From JANNWF01 sp038205755 (GTDB lineage Bacteria > Pseudomonadota > Gammaproteobacteria > Xanthomonadales > Xanthomonadaceae): a stretch of 64,000 bases of DNA. The stretch is from positions 10,437 through 74,436 of the forward strand of contig JBBRBN010000007.1 in the NCBI GenBank assembly GCA_038205755.1. The letters are read 5' to 3'. Made by a program: the position numbers and the translations under genes. The notes beneath the pieces are model-generated. The model was not told the origin of the DNA. It did no database searches and saw nothing but the letters and a program-made list of their open reading frames with translations. Shown in pieces: positions 7,880-15,881 of this stretch (position 1 is its first letter; every line of letters begins with the position of its first letter).

Positions 7880-8980
7880 TCAGACGCCCGCGCAGGCGGC
7901 ACCGTCGCGCGCAAACGGCGGCTTCAATGCTCGCACCCGGATGTCCCGACCGCGGATATCGACGTGCACTTCGCCGGGCTCACCGCTCGGAATGCGCGCC
8001 ATCGCAATGGCCTTGCCTAGGGTCGGAGAAAATGTCCCCGAGAGGATCTCACCGACGCCGCTTGCGCAACGTACCGTCTGGCCGTGCCGCAGCACACCCT
8101 TGTTGTCCAGCACCAGACCGATCAACTGGCGCGGCACGCCAGCCGCCTGCTGCGCCTGCAGCGCGGCACGACCGACGAAGTCACGATCAGCGTCAAACGC
8201 CACCGTCCAGCCGAGGCCCGCCTCGAACGGCGTCACGCTGTCGTCCATATCCTGGCCGTAGAGCGGAAGACCGGCCTCCAGTCGCAGCGTGTCGCGAGCA
8301 CCCAGTCCCGCCGGTCGCACGCCGGCAGCACGCAGCAGCTCCCACAGCGTCACCGCGTGCGCTGCCGGAACCACGATCTCGTAACCGTCTTCACCGGTGT
8401 ATCCGGTGCGGGCGACAAACAGCGGCATGCCGTCCGGCCCTTCGATCTCGGCGGCGGCAAACTTGCCCAGCGCCTCGACGCGCGACTGCGCCTCCGGCCC
8501 GAGAAGGCCGCGCACGCACGCGCGCGCATTCGGGCCTTGCACCGCGATCATCGCCAGTTCCGGCCGCTCGATCACCTGCACACCGAAATTGGCCGCCTGG
8601 TTGGAAATCCAGGCCAGGTCTTTCTCGCGGGTGGCGGCGTTGACCACCAGCCGGAACCAGCCATCGCCCAGAAAGTAGACGATCAGGTCATCGACCACGC
8701 CGCCTGCCTCGTTGAGCATGCAGGTGTAGAGCGCCTTGCCGGGCTTCTTCAGCTTGTCCACGCTGTTGGCCACCAGCACCCGCAGAAAGCCACGCGTGGC
8801 GTCTCCGTGCAGGTCGACCACCGTCATGTGCGACACATCGAACATGCCCGCATCGCGGCGCACGGCATGATGCTCCTCGATCTGGGAGCCGTAGTGGATC
8901 GGCATGTCCCAGCCGCCAAAGTCGACCATGCGCGCGCCAAGCGCACGGTGGGTGGCATTGAGAACAGTGGTCAGGCTCAT
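7880..8980 (-). CDS. gcvT: Glycine cleavage system T protein (aminomethyltransferase)
   Basis: This 366-residue tetrahydrofolate-dependent aminomethyltransferase takes the aminomethyl group from lipoyl-GcvH and gives methylene-THF plus ammonia. The family hallmarks are the N-terminal ALGARMVDFGGWDMPIHYGS, the FDVSHM motif (catalytic-site region), RTGYTGEDGYEI in the folate-binding half, and the C-terminal GEVHVDIRGRDI barrel. ATG 8980 (MSLTTVLNATH) is chosen over an upstream in-frame ATG at 9013 by family length. It is followed by gcvH. Only about 59 bases separate it from the permease gene upstream, too few for the tandem glycine riboswitch seen before gcv operons in some bacteria. Confidence 0.96.
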   Translation of the reverse strand: MSLTTVLNATHRALGARMVDFGGWDMPIHYGSQIEEHHAVRRDAGMFDVSHMTVVDLHGDATRGFLRVLVANSVDKLKKPGKALYTCMLNEAGGVVDDLIVYFLGDGWFRLVVNAATREKDLAWISNQAANFGVQVIERPELAMIAVQGPNARACVRGLLGPEAQSRVEALGKFAAAEIEGPDGMPLFVARTGYTGEDGYEIVVPAAHAVTLWELLRAAGVRPAGLGARDTLRLEAGLPLYGQDMDDSVTPFEAGLGWTVAFDADRDFVGRAALQAQQAAGVPRQLIGLVLDNKGVLRHGQTVRCASGVGEILSGTFSPTLGKAIAMARIPSGEPGEVHVDIRGRDIRVRALKPPFARDGAACAGV

Positions 8981-9039
8981 GGCGACTCGACGGGCAGCAG
9001 GATGGGCCGGCATTATCGCCTACGCCCAAAGGGTTGGCC

Positions 9040-10635
9040 TCAGCGCTGCGTGCGCATCAACCACCAGACCGGCAGCAAACCGACCGCGACCAGCAGCAGT
9101 CCCGGCGCGGCGGCGCTCGGCCACAGCCCCTCGGCGGTGTGCGAATAGATGCGCACCGCCAGCGTGTCCCAGCCGAACGGACGGAGCATCAGCGTGGCCG
9201 GCATTTCCTTCATGGTCTCGACCAGCACCAGCAGCAGCGCTCCCAGCAAACTCGGCCGCAGCTGCGGCCAGACGACCTGCCGCCAGCGCTGCCAGCGGTT
9301 GGCTCCGAGCAGCTGGGCGGACTCCAGCAGACCTGGCCGAAGCTGGCAGAGGCCCGCTTCGAGCGCGCCATGGCCAACCCGCAGGAAGCGCACGGTCAGT
9401 GCCAGCACCACGCCAACCAGACTGCCGACCAACATCAGCGGAAGCCCCAGCTGCTCGCCGCTCCAGCGCTCAGTGGCGATCATCAGCCCCATCACCGCTA
9501 CCGCCAACACCGTTCCCGGAACGGCATAGCCGAGCATCGCGACGAACTCTGCGGAGCGGCGCCAGCGGTCTGCGGGCTGCAGATAGGTCAGCCTCGCCAG
9601 CGTGGCCGCCACTGCCAGCACCGACGCTGCGACAAGGGCGCCGAGCAGCAGCGTGTTGATGGACGCATCGAGCAGGGCGCGCCACTCGCCAGCGGACACC
9701 TGCAGCCAGGCCAGCAGCTGCCCGACCGGCAGGCCAAACCCAGCCAGCAGCACCCCGGAAGCGGCGGCGCTTGCCAGCCATCCGCGCCAACCGTGAAGCC
9801 GCAGGCGGGGCCGCGGTCGCGGGCTCGCTTCACGCGTTTGTGCCCGCCCTCGCAGCAGCCGTTCCACCACCAGCACCGCCGTCACCGCGAGCAGCAGCAG
9901 GCTGGCCAGCTGGGCGGCGCCGGCGAGGGAGAACAGGCCGAACCAGGTCTTGTAGATCGCCGTGGTGAACGTATCCACGCCGAGAATCGACACGGCACCG
10001 AAATCGGCCAGCGTCTCCAGCAGCGCCAGCGAAAGTCCGGCAATCCAGGCCGGACGAATGAGCGGCAGAGCGACCCGGAAAAAGGCCGCCAGGGGTCCGT
10101 GTCCGAGGCAGCGAGCCGCATCGAATCCAGCCGCGCCCTGGCGCAGGAAGGCGCTCCGCGCCAGCACATAGACATAGGGGTACAGGACGACGGACAGCAG
10201 CAGGGTTGCGCCGAGCAGGCCGCGCCCGTCGAACAGGGCGGCGCGCGAGCCGCTGAGCGCACGCCAGCCCGACTGCAGCGGCGCCGCGTAGTCGAGCAGG
10301 CCGATCCATGCAAAGGCAACGACGTAGGTCGGCATCGCCAGCGGCAGGACCAGCGCCCAATCGAGCCAGCGTCGTCCGGGAAAGTCGCAGTGCGCGCACA
10401 GCCAAGCGAGGCCGATGCCAAGCAGGCTGACACCGAACCCAACGCCCGCCAGCAGCAGCAGCGTGTTGAGCGTGACATCGAGCAGCACATAGGCTCGCAG
10501 ATGCGCCCAGATGTCGGGCTGCGGCTGACCCCAGGCCGACAGCAGCGCAACGAGCACCAGAGCCAACGGCAACGCCAGCATCCAGGCCAGCACAGAGCCC
10601 GGCCAGATCCGCTGAAACAGCGCGCGAGACGCCAT
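9040..10635 (-). CDS. Iron(III) ABC transporter permease (FbpB-type, duplicated)
   Basis: This 531-residue inner-membrane protein has about 12 hydrophobic segments in two homologous halves, as usual for the fused FbpB/SfuB/ThiP-type permeases. Two EAA-like cytoplasmic loops are visible, around ARCLGHGPLAAFFRVALPL and AQLLGANRWQRWRQVVWPQL; these dock the ATPase. It works with the binding protein encoded just upstream (42 bp away) to import ferric iron into the cytoplasm. No ATP-binding subunit gene is adjacent in this window, so the ATPase must be encoded elsewhere or shared. The molybdate/thiamine branch is less likely given the FbpA-like partner. Confidence 0.88.
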   Translation of the reverse strand: MASRALFQRIWPGSVLAWMLALPLALVLVALLSAWGQPQPDIWAHLRAYVLLDVTLNTLLLLAGVGFGVSLLGIGLAWLCAHCDFPGRRWLDWALVLPLAMPTYVVAFAWIGLLDYAAPLQSGWRALSGSRAALFDGRGLLGATLLLSVVLYPYVYVLARSAFLRQGAAGFDAARCLGHGPLAAFFRVALPLIRPAWIAGLSLALLETLADFGAVSILGVDTFTTAIYKTWFGLFSLAGAAQLASLLLLAVTAVLVVERLLRGRAQTREASPRPRPRLRLHGWRGWLASAAASGVLLAGFGLPVGQLLAWLQVSAGEWRALLDASINTLLLGALVAASVLAVAATLARLTYLQPADRWRRSAEFVAMLGYAVPGTVLAVAVMGLMIATERWSGEQLGLPLMLVGSLVGVVLALTVRFLRVGHGALEAGLCQLRPGLLESAQLLGANRWQRWRQVVWPQLRPSLLGALLLVLVETMKEMPATLMLRPFGWDTLAVRIYSHTAEGLWPSAAAPGLLLVAVGLLPVWWLMRTQR

Positions 10636-10677
10636 CAGATTCGCGCTGCGGCGCTCACCTGCGCAATTTTTCTGGCG

Positions 10678-11697
10678 CTATTTCCACCCGGCGCGATCCA
10701 TCAGGCGGACCGCGGCCGACTGCAGGCGACCGGCGTCTTCCACGTGTATCGGCTCCATCTCGAATGAGCCCCACGCAGCGACCACGGGGTCCGCCGGCAC
10801 ATCGGCCCGAACCGGGAACTCAAGATTGAGCGCGGCAAACTCGGCTTGGATGGGTTTCGATGCGAGCCACTCAAGCAGCGCCTGCGCGGCCGCTGGCTGC
10901 TTCGAGGCGGCGACCACGCCGGCACCGGAGATATTGACGTGCACGCCCGCGCTGGCCTGGTCCGGCCAGAATACGGTCACCGGAAACGTCGGCGTGTCCT
11001 TCAGCAGACGCCCCAGGTAGTAGGTGTTGATGATGCCCACATCGCAGCGACCGGCAGCAATTGCCTGGGCCAGCAGAGTGTCGTCGGCAAACGGCGGCGC
11101 GGCGAGATTGTCGACCCAGCCCCGGACGATGCGCTCGGCCTGCGCCTCGCCTTCCCGGGCGATCATCATTGCGATCAACGACTGGTTGTAGATCTTTTTC
11201 GATGTCCGCAGACACAGGCGACCGCGCCACTCGGGCGCAGCCAGGGCGGCGTAGGAGGTCAGGCTGGAAGGCGTGACCCGCTCGGTCGAGTAGACGATGG
11301 TCCGGGCGCGCTGCGACAGCCCGAACCAGCGGCCACGTTTATCGCGCAGGTTGGCCGGCACTGCAGCCTCGAGATCGGCGGACTGGATTGGCGCCAGCAG
11401 GCCGCGTTCGGCCGCCTGCCACAGGTTGCCGGCGTCAACTGCCATGAAGACGTCGGCCGGCGTGGCCGTGCCCTCGGCGGCGATACGCTCGATCAACACT
11501 GGCGCCACGTCAGTCAGCCAGCGCACTTCGATACCGGTTTCCCGCGTGTAGCGCTCGAAGATTGGCTGGATCAGCGGCTCGCGGCGTTCGGAGTAAACCA
11601 CCAGTGTGGTGGCCGCCTGGGACTCGGCGACGACAAACAGCGCCGCGGCAAGCATGAATCCCGGAATCATGCGACGGAAACTGTGCATTGATGCCAT
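10678..11697 (-). CDS. Iron(III) ABC transporter periplasmic substrate-binding protein (FbpA/FutA-like)
   Basis: This 339-residue protein has a signal peptide ending around VVAESQAAT. The mature start TTLVVYSERREPLIQPIFERYTRE and the segment GIINTYYLGRLL are typical of FbpA/FutA ferric-binding proteins, whose paired tyrosines ligate iron. It captures Fe(III) in the periplasm and delivers it to the permease encoded 42 bp downstream. Two ATG starts are possible (11697 and 11688); neither has a strong ribosome binding site. A Fur-box-like sequence lies 21-39 bp upstream of the first, consistent with iron repression. The gene order binding protein then permease is standard, but the ATPase gene is absent. 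Confidence 0.9.
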   Translation of the reverse strand: MASMHSFRRMIPGFMLAAALFVVAESQAATTLVVYSERREPLIQPIFERYTRETGIEVRWLTDVAPVLIERIAAEGTATPADVFMAVDAGNLWQAAERGLLAPIQSADLEAAVPANLRDKRGRWFGLSQRARTIVYSTERVTPSSLTSYAALAAPEWRGRLCLRTSKKIYNQSLIAMMIAREGEAQAERIVRGWVDNLAAPPFADDTLLAQAIAAGRCDVGIINTYYLGRLLKDTPTFPVTVFWPDQASAGVHVNISGAGVVAASKQPAAAQALLEWLASKPIQAEFAALNLEFPVRADVPADPVVAAWGSFEMEPIHVEDAGRLQSAAVRLMDRAGWK

Positions 11698-11717
11698 CCA
11701 ATCGACAAAGATTGGAT

Positions 11718-11736
11718 GATATTCATTCGCATTTAT
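11718..11736. promoter_or_regulatory. Putative Fur box upstream of the iron transporter
   Basis: The 19 bases starting GATATTCATT match the 19-bp Fur consensus at 12 positions on the minus strand (11 on the plus strand). They lie directly before the ferric-binding-protein start codon in an AT-rich patch. A Fur-iron(II) repressor site would fit the gene's function. Confidence 0.55.
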
Positions 11737-11774
11737 TTCAGCAAGCGGGAGCAGCCCAGCGTCGCGCTATCCGT

Positions 11775-12218
11775 TCAGTCGCAGGGCGCCACCCGCAGAT
11801 CCATCCCCTCGACCGCCTCCACCCGCACGCGCCGTCCGATGGGCAGGTCGACAGCCGAGACTGCCGACCACAGGGCATCGCCAATCTTCAGCTTTCCGCG
11901 GCCGTTGACGACGGCTTCGTGCAGCGGCAGCACCCGCCCGATCAGCTGCTGGGCAGGCCGGTTGAGCAGCGGCTGATCGGTCGCGGTGACCGGGTGCCGG
12001 CGGCGCCAAAGCCAGCCGGCGGCCACCGAAATCAGCCCGAACACGCCGAACACAATCCATTGACCGGCCGGCGACAGCGGCAGCATCCAGACGGTCAACC
12101 CGGTTGCCGCCGCCGCGAAGCCGAGCCAGAGCATAAAGGTGCCCGGCAGCAGCGCCTCGGCTGCCAACAGCGCCAGCGACAGCCCAAACCAGAACGTCGC
12201 CGTGTACATAATCTGCAT
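11775..12218 (-). CDS. NfeD family membrane protein
   Basis: This 147-residue protein has two or three N-terminal hydrophobic helices (about 5-75, including FWFGLSLALLAAEALLPG). These are followed by a C-terminal OB-fold-like soluble domain (LIGRVLPLHEAVVNGRGKLKIGD with the conserved GDALWSA segment), the short NfeD layout. NfeD proteins partner with SPFH/stomatin proteins in membrane microdomains, and the SPFH gene is immediately upstream on the same strand. ATG 12218 is preceded by AGGAG with good spacing. The 155-bp gap between the two genes contains a 14-bp tandem repeat array. Confidence 0.88.
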   Translation of the reverse strand: MQIMYTATFWFGLSLALLAAEALLPGTFMLWLGFAAAATGLTVWMLPLSPAGQWIVFGVFGLISVAAGWLWRRRHPVTATDQPLLNRPAQQLIGRVLPLHEAVVNGRGKLKIGDALWSAVSAVDLPIGRRVRVEAVEGMDLRVAPCD

Positions 12219-12300
12219 GACCTTGCTCCTGTCTGCTAACGCTGAAACGGCTCTCTCGTCAGCGCACGCGGCGCGCGCCGACCGCGTTCACTGGCCCGTT

Positions 12301-12370
12301 GGAATGGGCTGATTGGAATGGGCTGATTGGAATGGGCTGATCGGATTGGGCTGATTGGATTGAGCTGATC
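12301..12370. repeat. Five tandem copies of a 14-bp unit
   Basis: The unit GGAATGGGCTGATT repeats at 12301, 12315, 12329, 12343 and 12357, with one to four substitutions in the last three copies. It lies between the SPFH stop codon and the NfeD start. The unit is too short, and has no spacers, for CRISPR; it is a minisatellite-type array in a likely co-transcribed spacer. Confidence 0.85.
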
Positions 12371-12373
12371 GGA

Positions 12374-13315
12374 TCAGCGCGGAAGCGCCGGCGGCTCCAC
12401 TCGCCTGGATGCTTGGCCCTCGGCGGCGCCCTTGGCCAACTCGAGGATGCCGGCCAGTGAGCCCAGCACACCCATCGACTCCATTGGCAGCAGCAGCGTC
12501 TTCTGGTTGGGCGAATGCGCGAACTCGCGCAGCGCCTCGACATACTTCTGCGCCACAAAGTAATTGATCGCCTGCACGTCACCCTTGGCGATCGCCTGCG
12601 AGACCATCATCGTCGCCTTGGCTTCCGCCTCGGCCAGCCGCTCACGCGCCTCGGCATCGCGGAATGCCGCCTCCCGCCGCCCCTCCGCTTCCAGCACGGC
12701 GGCCTGCTTCTCGCCTTCAGCCTTGAGGATGGCAGCCTGACGGTGGCCCTCCGCATCGAGGATGTTAGCGCGCTTCTCGCGCTCGGCCTTCATCTGCCGA
12801 GCCATCGAGTCGATCAGATCGCGCGGCGGCTGGATGTCCTTGATCTCGATCCGGTTCGCCTTGATGCCCCAGGGATGGGTGGCTTCGTCAACCACGATCA
12901 GCAGCCGGGCATTGATTTCATCACGCTTGGACAGCGACTCGTCGAGGTCCATTGAGCCCAGCACGGTGCGGGTGTTGGTCATCACCAGGTTGAGGACCGC
13001 GACCTCCAGCTGCGCAACCTCGTAAGCCGCCTTGGCCGCGTCCAGCACCTGGTAGAACACCACCGCGTCCACCTTCACCACCGCGTTGTCCTTGGTGATG
13101 ATCTCCTGCGACGGCACGTCCAGCACCTGCTCCATCATGTTCATCCGACGGCCAATGTTGTCGACCCAGGGAATGATGAATCCCAACCCCGGTCGCAGCG
13201 AGTGAGTGAAGCGGCCAAAGCGCTCTACCGTGTACTCATAGCCCTGCGGCACCGAGCGCACACCCTTGAGAATGGTTACGACCACGAAGGCCAGCAGGAT
13301 CAATCCGAACCACAT
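12374..13315 (-). CDS. SPFH/band-7 (stomatin-like, QmcA-type) membrane protein
   Basis: This 313-residue protein has an N-terminal membrane anchor (MWFGLILLAFVVVTIL). The SPFH domain follows (VPQGYEYTVERFGRFTHSLRPGLGFIIPWVD, then DNAVVKVDAVVFYQV), and then a long helical region rich in AE and KAEGEKQAA repeats (about residues 190-260) typical of stomatin coiled coils. Such proteins form large oligomeric rings in membrane microdomains and modulate proteases. ATG 13315 is chosen because GGGGAG lies 7 bases upstream and the membrane anchor starts there. It is upstream of nfeD, the classic stomatin-NfeD pair, and divergent from the FadL-type porin gene. Confidence 0.92.
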   Translation of the reverse strand: MWFGLILLAFVVVTILKGVRSVPQGYEYTVERFGRFTHSLRPGLGFIIPWVDNIGRRMNMMEQVLDVPSQEIITKDNAVVKVDAVVFYQVLDAAKAAYEVAQLEVAVLNLVMTNTRTVLGSMDLDESLSKRDEINARLLIVVDEATHPWGIKANRIEIKDIQPPRDLIDSMARQMKAEREKRANILDAEGHRQAAILKAEGEKQAAVLEAEGRREAAFRDAEARERLAEAEAKATMMVSQAIAKGDVQAINYFVAQKYVEALREFAHSPNQKTLLLPMESMGVLGSLAGILELAKGAAEGQASRRVEPPALPR

Positions 13316-13499
13316 GTTGCATCTCCCCGTGTCAGGCGGCGCGCCCGACCTGTCGACATGGTAGCTGAGCATCAGCCCCGACCGCGCCGTGCAGGACGCG
13401 ACCGCAGCACCGCTGTGACCTGCCGAAAAGTGTGAAGTGTCAGTTAAGTTTGCGTTGCGCTAAACTGCCGCCGGCCCTTCCAACCCCAGGAACGCGGAA

Positions 13500-14843
13500 A
13501 TGAACATGAAACCCCTTTCAGCCTGCATCGGCGCAGCGCTTCTGCTGGCGACAAGCGCACCCGCGCTGGCAATCACCAATATCGAAACCAACGCGACGAT
13601 CCCGTTCAGCTTCTCCAACCCAGGCGCACGTAGCCTCGGCATGGGTGGCGCCTTTCTGGGGCTAGCCGATGACGCCACCGCTGCCTACACGAACCCCGCC
13701 GGTCTTACCCGCCTGGGGCTGTCAAAGCAGTTCTCTGCTGAGTTCCGCCAACTTTCTTTCGACACACCCTACGCCGCCAGCGGCAACTTCGGCATCCGCC
13801 CGTTTGATCTGAGCGGCGTCAACTACCGGTCCGCATCAGACGACGCCAGCGAACTGGCCTTCGTCGCCTTTGTGCTGCCGCGCGACGACTGGTCAATCGC
13901 GTTCTACCGGCACCAGCTGCTGAACTATCAGAACAGCTACACCAATGAGCGGATCTTCTTTCCGGCGAACTTCAGCTTCCAGGGTGGATCGGGCTTCTTC
14001 ACCCTGCCCTATACGGCAGTGGCCGATCTGACGATCGAAAGCTACGGGACCAGCTTCGGGCAGAACATCACTGAGGCCCTCTCCTGGGGCGTGGGGCTCG
14101 CCTATCACCGGTTCGAGATTGACACCTTCAACGAGCGCTTCAATCCCACGCTGGCGAACCAAGTGGTATTCCGCGGCACCCAGTCCGGCAGCGACAACGA
14201 TCTGTCGTTCAACGTTGGCCTTCTGTATCGCGGCTCCGACCGCTTCAGCATTGGCCTCACCTATCGCAGCGCCGCCTCCTTCGACTACAACGTTCTGGGT
14301 GTGTTTGGCAATGGCGCAACCAGTCTCGAAACTGCCAACTTCCGCACCCCGTTCAAAACGCCGGACACGCTTGGCGTGGGCTTCAGCTGGCGCGCATCAG
14401 ACAAGCTGACGCTGAATCTCGACGTCAACCACGTCGGCTACTCCAACATCAGCGAGCAGGTTGACGACGGCTTTTTCAGCGGCCAGTTCGCCACCCAGTC
14501 CAACCCCGCCATCCTCAATGGCTTCGCGGTGAAGGATCAGATCGAGCCGCGCATCGGCATGGAGTACGGCTTCGAAACCGCCAACCCGTTCTTCATCCGG
14601 GCCGGGCTGTGGCGCGAGCGGGATCGCTCGCTGCGCTTTGTCGCTGACCCCGACGCCAGCACCTTCGCAACTGATCCCATCAGCGCCTACGCCGAAGCGG
14701 TGCTGTTCTCGGCGGGCAGGGCCGAGACGCACTACGCGGTCGGGTTTGGCTGGGCCTTTCCGAGGTTCCAGGTCGACTTCGCTTACGACGGCTCGGACGT
14801 GCAGGACACGCTGTCGCTGTCAGGCGTGTATCGCTGGGACTGA
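13500..14843 (+). CDS. FadL/OmpP1-type outer membrane transport protein
   Basis: This 447-residue protein has a signal peptide (about 1-25, ending APALAIT). The FadL-type N-terminal hatch motif NPGARSLGMGGAFLGLADDATAAYTNPAGL is followed by alternating beta-strand sequence to a terminal aromatic-rich strand (LSLSGVYRWD). FadL-family proteins carry hydrophobic compounds such as long-chain fatty acids across the outer membrane. The substrate here is not determinable. AGGAAC precedes ATG 13500. A strong terminator at 14877 indicates a monocistronic unit. No other fatty-acid gene is adjacent. Confidence 0.92.
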   Translation: MNMKPLSACIGAALLLATSAPALAITNIETNATIPFSFSNPGARSLGMGGAFLGLADDATAAYTNPAGLTRLGLSKQFSAEFRQLSFDTPYAASGNFGIRPFDLSGVNYRSASDDASELAFVAFVLPRDDWSIAFYRHQLLNYQNSYTNERIFFPANFSFQGGSGFFTLPYTAVADLTIESYGTSFGQNITEALSWGVGLAYHRFEIDTFNERFNPTLANQVVFRGTQSGSDNDLSFNVGLLYRGSDRFSIGLTYRSAASFDYNVLGVFGNGATSLETANFRTPFKTPDTLGVGFSWRASDKLTLNLDVNHVGYSNISEQVDDGFFSGQFATQSNPAILNGFAVKDQIEPRIGMEYGFETANPFFIRAGLWRERDRSLRFVADPDASTFATDPISAYAEAVLFSAGRAETHYAVGFGWAFPRFQVDFAYDGSDVQDTLSLSGVYRWD

Positions 14844-14876
14844 CCGCCCGCGGCAATCGCAGCGACGCACCACACG

Positions 14877-14907
14877 AGGGCGCAGGCAACTGCGCCCTTG
14901 TTCGTTG
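14877..14907 (+). terminator. Rho-independent terminator of the FadL-type gene
   Basis: A perfect 9-bp stem AGGGCGCAG/CTGCGCCCT with a 4-base loop is followed by TTGTTCGTT, 34 bases after the stop codon. Confidence 0.8.
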
Positions 14908-14923
14908 AGGAGGCGCTCTTCCG

Positions 14924-14997
14924 GTTCCAGTGGTCAGTGGCCAGTTGCAGAGGAACCAGCCGTGCCCTTACTGGAACTGGCTGCTGACTACTGGAAC
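14924..14997. repeat. GTTCCAG-type intergenic inverted repeat, copy 1
   Basis: Bases 14924-14946 and 14975-14997 are inverted repeats matching at 20 of 23 positions around a 28-base loop. A second element with the same GTTCCAG/CTGGAAC ends lies at 25382-25441, also just after a gene. Confidence 0.65.
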
Positions 14998-15005
14998 TCG
15001 CTCCC

Positions 15006-15881
15006 TCACCGCGTCTGCTCGCAGAAGGTGCGGAAACGCGGCGAGAACAGCGCGGCGTCAGGCGTGAGTGTCGCCTGAGCCCGGCGCGCTGCGCGCACTT
15101 CTTCCTGCGCCGCTGGGAGGCTGGACGCGTTGCCCAGTTCGGACTCGCTGTGCCGGGCCGCAGCACGCAGAAGATGCAGGTGCGCACGCGCTCGCGCATC
15201 ACTGACGCTGTCTGGCGCGACCGCCAGAACATCGGAATAGCGGCCGGCCAGCCACGCCTGCAGCGCCGTCACCAGCGGCGCCGGCGCGGGCCGCAGATCG
15301 GACGCCGGAGCGGTGGGACGCGGGGCTGGCGCGACTGGCGTCGTGCTGGGCTGCTGTGCAACCTGAGTCGGGCGCGACGGCTGGGTTTGGGCTGGCGCGG
15401 GCGCCGGAGTAGCGACACTCGGTGTCGAAACGGGGGCGGTGGCGACGGCGGGGGCCGCCACCGGAGCCGCTGGAGCCGTCGGCTGGGCGGGTGCAGCGGC
15501 CCTTGCAAGGGTTTGCTGGCATTCGGCCAGACCCCGGTCCTGCTGCGCCTTGAAGTCTTTAATATTCGAAAGCACTGCGGCGCTGTTGGCGGCATCCTGC
15601 CAATAATCGATGGCGCGGTCGCAGGCGCCTTGGCGCCACGCCGAAATACCGGCCCAGTAGTGCGGCGCGTAGTCGCGGAACACCACGCCCTCGAAGCGCT
15701 TGCGCTCGCTCGGCGTGGGTTCGCTGCGGGCCGCTTGGCGAAACAGCGCCTCAGCCTCGGACCAGTTGCCATCGGAGGCCGCACGTTCCGCTCGGACGTA
15801 GTCCCGCTTCCAGTCAGCCAGTGCGGGCCCACCAATCAGCAGGCCGGCGAGCACCAGTGGAAGCCATCGGCTAATTGCCAT
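15006..15881 (-). CDS. Secreted protein with proline/alanine-rich linker, encoded with the Ser/Thr kinase
   Basis: This protein of about 291 residues starts at ATG 15881, inside the end of the kinase gene (11-base overlap). It has a signal peptide (MAISRWLPLVLAGLLIGGPALADW). A helical segment with TPR-like spacing follows (about 25-115; SDGNWSEAEALFRQAARSEP, then ACDRAIDYWQDAANSA). Next comes a low-complexity P/A/T/V linker (about 125-205) and a C-terminal helical part (WLAGRYSDVLAVAPD onward). I do not recognise a named family. The overlap implies translational coupling, so it probably works with the kinase's periplasmic half. Function unknown. Confidence 0.75.
   Translation of the reverse strand: MAISRWLPLVLAGLLIGGPALADWKRDYVRAERAASDGNWSEAEALFRQAARSEPTPSERKRFEGVVFRDYAPHYWAGISAWRQGACDRAIDYWQDAANSAAVLSNIKDFKAQQDRGLAECQQTLARAAAPAQPTAPAAPVAAPAVATAPVSTPSVATPAPAPAQTQPSRPTQVAQQPSTTPVAPAPRPTAPASDLRPAPAPLVTALQAWLAGRYSDVLAVAPDSVSDARARAHLHLLRAAARHSESELGNASSLPAAQEEVRAARRAQATLTPDAALFSPRFRTFCEQTR

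Noticed and set aside
8981..9039. Glycine riboswitch before gcvT
   Set aside because: Only 59 bases lie between the permease stop and the gcvT start and no aptamer core is visible.
9034..10767. 577-codon plus-strand frame antisense to the iron permease
   Set aside because: Gln/Arg/Pro-rich shadow typical of high-GC antisense frames; the minus strand encodes a clear permease.
12301..12370. CRISPR array
   Set aside because: The units are 14 bp and directly tandem with no spacers; no cas genes. No other array was seen in the window.
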